DNA of 64,000 bases from Flavobacteriia bacterium (GTDB lineage Bacteria; Bacteroidota; Bacteroidia; Flavobacteriales_D; Crocinitomicaceae). The translations under genes and the position numbers were made by a program. The stretch is from contig CANFHU010000001.1 of the NCBI GenBank assembly GCA_947446925.1, positions 248,001 through 312,000 of the forward strand, read 5' to 3'. This document shows, piece after piece, positions 60,879 through 64,000 of this stretch. The notes beneath the pieces were generated by a model. It was not told the origin of the DNA. It saw only the letters and a program-made list of their open reading frames with translations, and did no database searches. Position 1 is the first letter of the stretch. Each line of letters opens with the position of its first letter.

Positions 60879-60891
60879 CTTTTCACAAATT

Positions 60892-60965
60892 TGGAGGTCT
60901 CGAGCGGATTCGAACCGCTGTAGACGGTTTTGCAGACCGGTGCCTAGCCGCTCGGCCACAAGACC
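60892..60965 (-). tRNA. tRNA-Cys(GCA)
   Basis: On the minus strand the sequence folds into a standard cloverleaf. The acceptor stem is GGTCTTG with CGAGACC (one G-U pair), the anticodon arm CGGTCTGCAAAACCG shows anticodon GCA, and the T arm has GCGGTTCGAATCCGC. The discriminator base is U, as usual in tRNA-Cys, and CCA is encoded (60892-60894). A TTG-19-TAACTTTG promoter lies directly upstream and a terminator downstream, so it is a single-gene unit. Confidence 0.96.
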
Positions 60966-60977
60966 ATTTTCGAGTTA

Positions 60978-61007
60978 CAAAGTTAATAACATTTTTCGTT
61001 GTTGCAA
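60978..61007 (-). promoter_or_regulatory. Promoter of tRNA-Cys
   Basis: On the minus strand TTG (61005-61007), a 19-bp spacer and TAACTTTG (60978-60985) match the Bacteroidota form exactly, 12 bp before the tRNA. Confidence 0.75.
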
Positions 61008-61071
61008 ATGGTAAGAAAATTTATTTTTTTCAATTAACTTGTTTCACGATCATTTTCAAATTAGAATTTTA

Positions 61072-61107
61072 CCCTGAGCTTAGTTTACTTTGAGCTTACC
61101 GAAAGGA
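61072..61107 (-). repeat. CCTGAGCTT...GAAAGG-type dispersed repeat after folB
   Basis: ACCCTGAGCTTAG at the left and ACCGAAAGGAAGGGT at the right form an imperfect hairpin with an internal second TGAGCTT. The ends recall the CCTGAGCTTGTCGAAGG-like repeats that are common in flavobacterial spacers. Confidence 0.4.
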
Positions 61108-61111
61108 AGGG

Positions 61112-61465
61112 TTATCGCTCAATGATTATCGCAACATTCTCCACATCGCCGTTTATTGGAGGACAAATTTTGGTTATTTTAATACGTATACCCTCTAAGT
61201 TTTTTAATTCACTTTCCATACGAACTAAAATACGTTGCCCTACATGTTCTATTAATTTACTCGGGATTGCCATTTCCTCTTTTACGATACGATTCACGTC
61301 TACATAATCAATCGTATCTTCTAAGGTATCTTCTTCTGCAGCTTTCTGAAAATTGGTCACCATATGTACATCTACTAAATAGTGTCCACCAATTTTTGTT
61401 TCCTCTGGAAGACATCCATGAAAGGCATAAAGTTTAATTCCGTTTACTTCTATTGTGTGTTTCAT
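61112..61465 (-). CDS. folB: Dihydroneopterin aldolase
   Basis: Cleaves dihydroneopterin to hydroxymethyl-dihydropterin in folate synthesis. 117 residues, with the family landmarks IKLYAFHGCLPEETKIGGHYLVDVHM (about 10-35) including the catalytic-region Glu, EDTIDYVDVNRIVKEEM (about 46-62), KLIEHVGQRIL and the C-terminal K-x-x-PPINGDVENVAI, where KICPPI corresponds to the KPxAP motif. Homo-octameric enzymes of this size are usual. The gene follows gltX on the same strand after 212 bp of AT-rich sequence. Confidence 0.92.
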   Translation of the reverse strand: MKHTIEVNGIKLYAFHGCLPEETKIGGHYLVDVHMVTNFQKAAEEDTLEDTIDYVDVNRIVKEEMAIPSKLIEHVGQRILVRMESELKNLEGIRIKITKICPPINGDVENVAIIIER

Positions 61466-61677
61466 GTTTTTATAGATGAAAGATTTTTAGTCAAAAGAGG
61501 ATAGACTTTTTTGATGTTTTACTTCTTATTTTATCTATCTAATTTTTATATTTTAAGTAATAATTTTAGGTCCTTTCTACAAAAAATAAAAGAAGAAAAA
61601 CGTTAAAAATAGTATCTAATTTTAAGTCTTTCTTCTTTTGTCTTTTACTTTTGAGTTTACGAAAAAGTGTCTTTTAT

Positions 61678-63189
61678 CTAACGCAACTTTTCCATCCCAA
61701 CTTTCATACGTTCGATCACTTCTTCTTTCCCTAAAAAAGTGGCAATGTCAAACATACTTGGTCCCATTCCAACACCTGTTAATAATAATCTAAAAAGTGG
61801 AAGCACCGCTCCAATTCCCAAATTCTTTTCTGTCAAAAATGTTTTGAATGTTGCTTCGATGGTTGGTGCATCAAACGTCGAAATGCTTTCTAAAATGGTT
61901 GTCCATTCACCCATCAATGCTGGTGCATTTTCATTCCATTTTTTACTTACCGTTTGTGCATCAAACTCTGTAGGTCGCGCTAACAAATAAGCACCTTCTT
62001 TTAAGATGTCATCCGGGAATGTAGCACGTTCTTTCATTAAACCACAAATCGATGTTAATGTGTTTAAATCGTATTTTTCAGTTGAATTTTGCGAAATTAT
62101 ATCTGCTAAACGTTCATTCGAAGTGTTTTTCAAATGTTGTTGTTGGAACCATTTTGTCTTCTCAGCGTCGAATTTTGCACCCGCTTTTCCTACTCTTTCT
62201 AGGCTAAAAGCTTCCTCTAATTCTGCTAATGAAAACAACTCTTGGTGGGTTCCTGGGTTCCATCCAAGGAAGGCTAACATGTTAATAAATGCTTCTGGTA
62301 AATATCCTTTTTCACGGTATCCAGAATACAATTCTCCTTCGGACGTTGTCCAGTTTGTAGGGAATACTGGAAAGCCTAAACGGTCACCATCACGCTTCGA
62401 TAATTTACCATTTCCATCCGGACGAAGTAATAAAGGTAGGTGTGCAAATTTTGGACAATCCCATCCAAATGCTTCGTATAATAATACGTGTAAAGGAGCA
62501 GATGGTAACCACTCTTCTCCACGAATCACATGACTAATTTCCATCAAATGATCGTCCACAATATTTGCTAAATGGTAGGTTGGCATACCATCACTTTTGA
62601 ACAAAACTTTATCGTCCAAATTGTTTGTATTTACCAATACCCATCCACGGATAATATCCTCAAAACGCACGTCATGATTACGTGGCATTTTCATACGAAT
62701 CACATATGCGTCACCTGCTTCTAATCTTCGTTGAACTTCATCTGCAGGAAGTGTCAAAGAGTTTTTTAAGGATGCTCTTGTTACACTATTATATTGCCAG
62801 TTCGGCATACCCATTTCTTTCGCTTGCTCACGCACTTTGTCTAACTCTTCAGGAGTATCAAATGCATAATATGCTTTGTCATTTGCAACCAACTCTTCTG
62901 CATAAGGACGATACATTGCTTTACGTTCGGATTGAACATATGGTCCGAATTCACCTCCAATTCCTGGTCCTTCAGTAGGATTTATTCCACACCAGTTTAA
63001 GGCATCCATTATATACTCTTGTGCACCTTCAACGAAACGTGTTTGATCGGTATCCTCTACCCGAAGTATAAAAGTTCCATTGTTCTTTTTAGCAAACAAA
63101 TAATTATATAAAGCAGTACGAACTCCTCCCATGTGTAATGGTCCTGTTGGAGACGGTGCAAATCTTACGCGAACTGGTTTTTCTGACAT
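61678..63189 (-). CDS. gltX: Glutamyl-tRNA synthetase
   Basis: Class I aminoacyl-tRNA synthetase that charges tRNA-Glu. The HIGH motif appears as HMGG in RFAPSPTGPLHMGGVRTALYNYLFA (about 9-33), and the KMSKS motif as KLSKRDG near residue 265. The C-terminal anticodon-binding helical domain is complete. The ATG at 63189 (MSEKPVRVRFAPSPTG) is chosen; a TTG six codons earlier lies inside the TATCTTTG promoter element. 503 residues is the usual length. Upstream is a tandem repeat. Confidence 0.96.
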   Translation of the reverse strand: MSEKPVRVRFAPSPTGPLHMGGVRTALYNYLFAKKNNGTFILRVEDTDQTRFVEGAQEYIMDALNWCGINPTEGPGIGGEFGPYVQSERKAMYRPYAEELVANDKAYYAFDTPEELDKVREQAKEMGMPNWQYNSVTRASLKNSLTLPADEVQRRLEAGDAYVIRMKMPRNHDVRFEDIIRGWVLVNTNNLDDKVLFKSDGMPTYHLANIVDDHLMEISHVIRGEEWLPSAPLHVLLYEAFGWDCPKFAHLPLLLRPDGNGKLSKRDGDRLGFPVFPTNWTTSEGELYSGYREKGYLPEAFINMLAFLGWNPGTHQELFSLAELEEAFSLERVGKAGAKFDAEKTKWFQQQHLKNTSNERLADIISQNSTEKYDLNTLTSICGLMKERATFPDDILKEGAYLLARPTEFDAQTVSKKWNENAPALMGEWTTILESISTFDAPTIEATFKTFLTEKNLGIGAVLPLFRLLLTGVGMGPSMFDIATFLGKEEVIERMKVGMEKLR

Positions 63190-63204
63190 TTTTTTAATTT
63201 TTGA

Positions 63205-63212
63205 CAAAGATA
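63205..63212 (-). promoter_or_regulatory. Probable -7 element of gltX
   Basis: The minus strand reads TATCTTTG, matching TAnnTTTG, 15 bp before the ATG at 63189. It overlaps the TTG that would be an alternative start at 63207. Confidence 0.55.
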
Positions 63213-63221
63213 ATTTTTTTT

Positions 63222-63560
63222 AACCATTAAGAAATTTAGGTCTTATATATGTGTGTAACGTTTATAGAAAATTAAAGTTTCTTTTCTATAGATAACAATG
63301 TTTAATTAATTTTTACCCCTTTTTTACCCCCTTCGTATCTTAATTTCTCCATATTCTTAATGGTAACATCCACTCAACCGTCACTTTTTTAACCATTAAG
63401 GAATTTAGGACGTATTCATATGTAAGGTACATAGAACATTAGGTTTTCTTATCCATCGCAAAGCGATTCTTAGTGAATCTTTTATCCCTTTTCTACGCCC
63501 TCTTCGTATCTTAATTTCTCCATATTCTTAATGGTAACCTCCACTCAACCGTCACTTTTT
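63222..63560. repeat. Two tandem 169-bp repeats with inverted ends
   Basis: Unit A 63222-63390 and unit B 63391-63560. Both begin AACCATTAAGRAATTTAGG and end with CTTCGTATCTTAATTTCTCC, CATATTCTTAATGGTAAC and CCACTCAACCGTCACTTTTT. Each unit carries ACCATTAAG near its start and CTTAATGGT near its end, so the unit has inverted termini. The middles differ more. No coding capacity is seen. Mobile-element derived or structural DNA; function unknown. Confidence 0.8.
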
Positions 63561-63591
63561 TATATCTTAGTACATTGTTCACATTTTTATT

Positions 63592-64000
63592 ATGAATTCA
63601 TACGAATTACTATTAAATCAAATAGACGCTTTTATTCGTAAATATTATAAAAATCAACTTTTAAAAGGGTTGTTTTTAACGTTTTTAGTGCTATTGATTT
63701 CATTTTTGTTGGTAACTCTTCTTGAGTATTTCGGAAGGTTTAATTCATTCATTCGTGCAATTCTATTTTTTTCTTTTATTGCCGTAAATTCTTTTATTTC
63801 ATATACATATTTAGTAATCCCAATATTTAAGTTATTTTCCTTTGGTCAACGAATTTCTCACAAACAAGCAGCTATCATTATTGGTGATTTTTTCCCACAA
63901 ATTTCAGATCGTTTATTAAATACGATTCAATTACATGATACTTTAGCTTTAGAAGGTGCTAATTATGAATTGATTAAAGCCAGTATAAATCAACGTTCGC
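63592..64000 (+). CDS. DUF4175-like membrane protein, 3' end outside window
   Basis: An open frame from the ATG at 63592 runs off the window. The visible 136 residues start MNSYELLLNQIDAFIRKYYK, then show two transmembrane helices (about 24-43 and 55-80) and FSFGQRISHKQAAIIIGDFFPQISDRLLNTIQL. This is the N-terminal pattern I know from the large DUF4175 proteins of Bacteroidota, which exceed 1000 residues. The function is unknown. Its promoter region is formed by the end of the second tandem repeat. Confidence 0.78.
   Translation, partial: MNSYELLLNQIDAFIRKYYKNQLLKGLFLTFLVLLISFLLVTLLEYFGRFNSFIRAILFFSFIAVNSFISYTYLVIPIFKLFSFGQRISHKQAAIIIGDFFPQISDRLLNTIQLHDTLALEGANYELIKASINQRS

Noticed and set aside
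62006-62533. 175-codon open frame opposite gltX
   Set aside because: It is antisense to conserved synthetase sequence including the KLSKRDG motif, with no independent support.
63190-63207. TTG start giving six extra residues for gltX
   Set aside because: It overlaps the TATCTTTG promoter element, and family members begin close to the RFAPSPTG motif.

Overview
The window reads as chromosomal DNA of an AT-rich member of the Bacteroidota, most likely a flavobacterium-like lineage (order Flavobacteriales; genus not determinable from the sequence alone). Support: a full-length SprA (type IX secretion/gliding protein), two proteins with type IX C-terminal sorting domains, Bacteroidota-specific families (SDR-type threonine dehydrogenase, VIT/vWA protein, DUF4175), and promoters of the TTG-19/20 bp-TAnnTTTG type ahead of at least five genes. 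No prophage, integron, CRISPR array or complete insertion sequence was seen.

Layout. 0-2.3 kb: 3' part of a GNAT-like protein and a Fic protein with tandem operator-like inverted repeats touching its start codon. 2.3-9.7 kb: purH, then the cell-shape cluster mreB-mreC-mreD-mrdA-rodA. 9.8-12.7 kb (minus): yicC-gmk-nadD plus an SDR. 12.8-14.3 kb: metF and a small secreted protein. 14.4-24.6 kb (minus): maeB-ruvA-sprA. 24.7-35.5 kb: a small sorting-domain protein, a VIT/vWA protein, bcp, recA, aspartokinase, a secreted beta-rich protein, CvpA, a 2-Cys peroxiredoxin, threonine dehydrogenase, a YwqK-like protein. 35.6-41.5 kb: a Cys/Met PLP enzyme with divergent Lrp regulator, a leucine-rich-repeat surface protein and a DUF3754 protein. 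41.5-54.7 kb: branched-chain amino acid genes (ilvA, ilvC; ilvE-ilvD-ilvB-ilvN), interrupted by an accessory patch at 44.4-49.0 kb holding an MqsR-like/Panacea toxin-antitoxin pair, a WYL regulator, a frameshifted gene and its intact divergent paralogue, and three small genes. 54.7-57.9 kb: ORF6N protein, a nucleotidyltransferase pair, holB, a LytTR response regulator. 57.9-58.5 kb: a very AT-rich gap with three DnaA-box-like 9-mers. 58.5-64 kb: small secreted proteins, an XRE regulator, tRNA-Cys, folB, gltX, a tandem repeat and the start of a DUF4175 protein.

The most rewarding observation is ahead of ilvE: a promoter, a 17-residue leader peptide (MYNNTVIIINTIIVWTT) loaded with Ile and Val codons, an antiterminator whose 5' strand overlaps the leader stop codon, and a 10-bp terminator hairpin with a nine-U tract, i.e. 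a complete ribosome-mediated attenuator controlling isoleucine/valine synthesis. Other notable signals are perfect palindromes of 42-54 bp filling convergent gene junctions (related GTAGGG/GTAGAG ends), twin palindromes inside and just after the ORF6N gene, Fic operators, and several dispersed repeat families concentrated in the ilv spacers.
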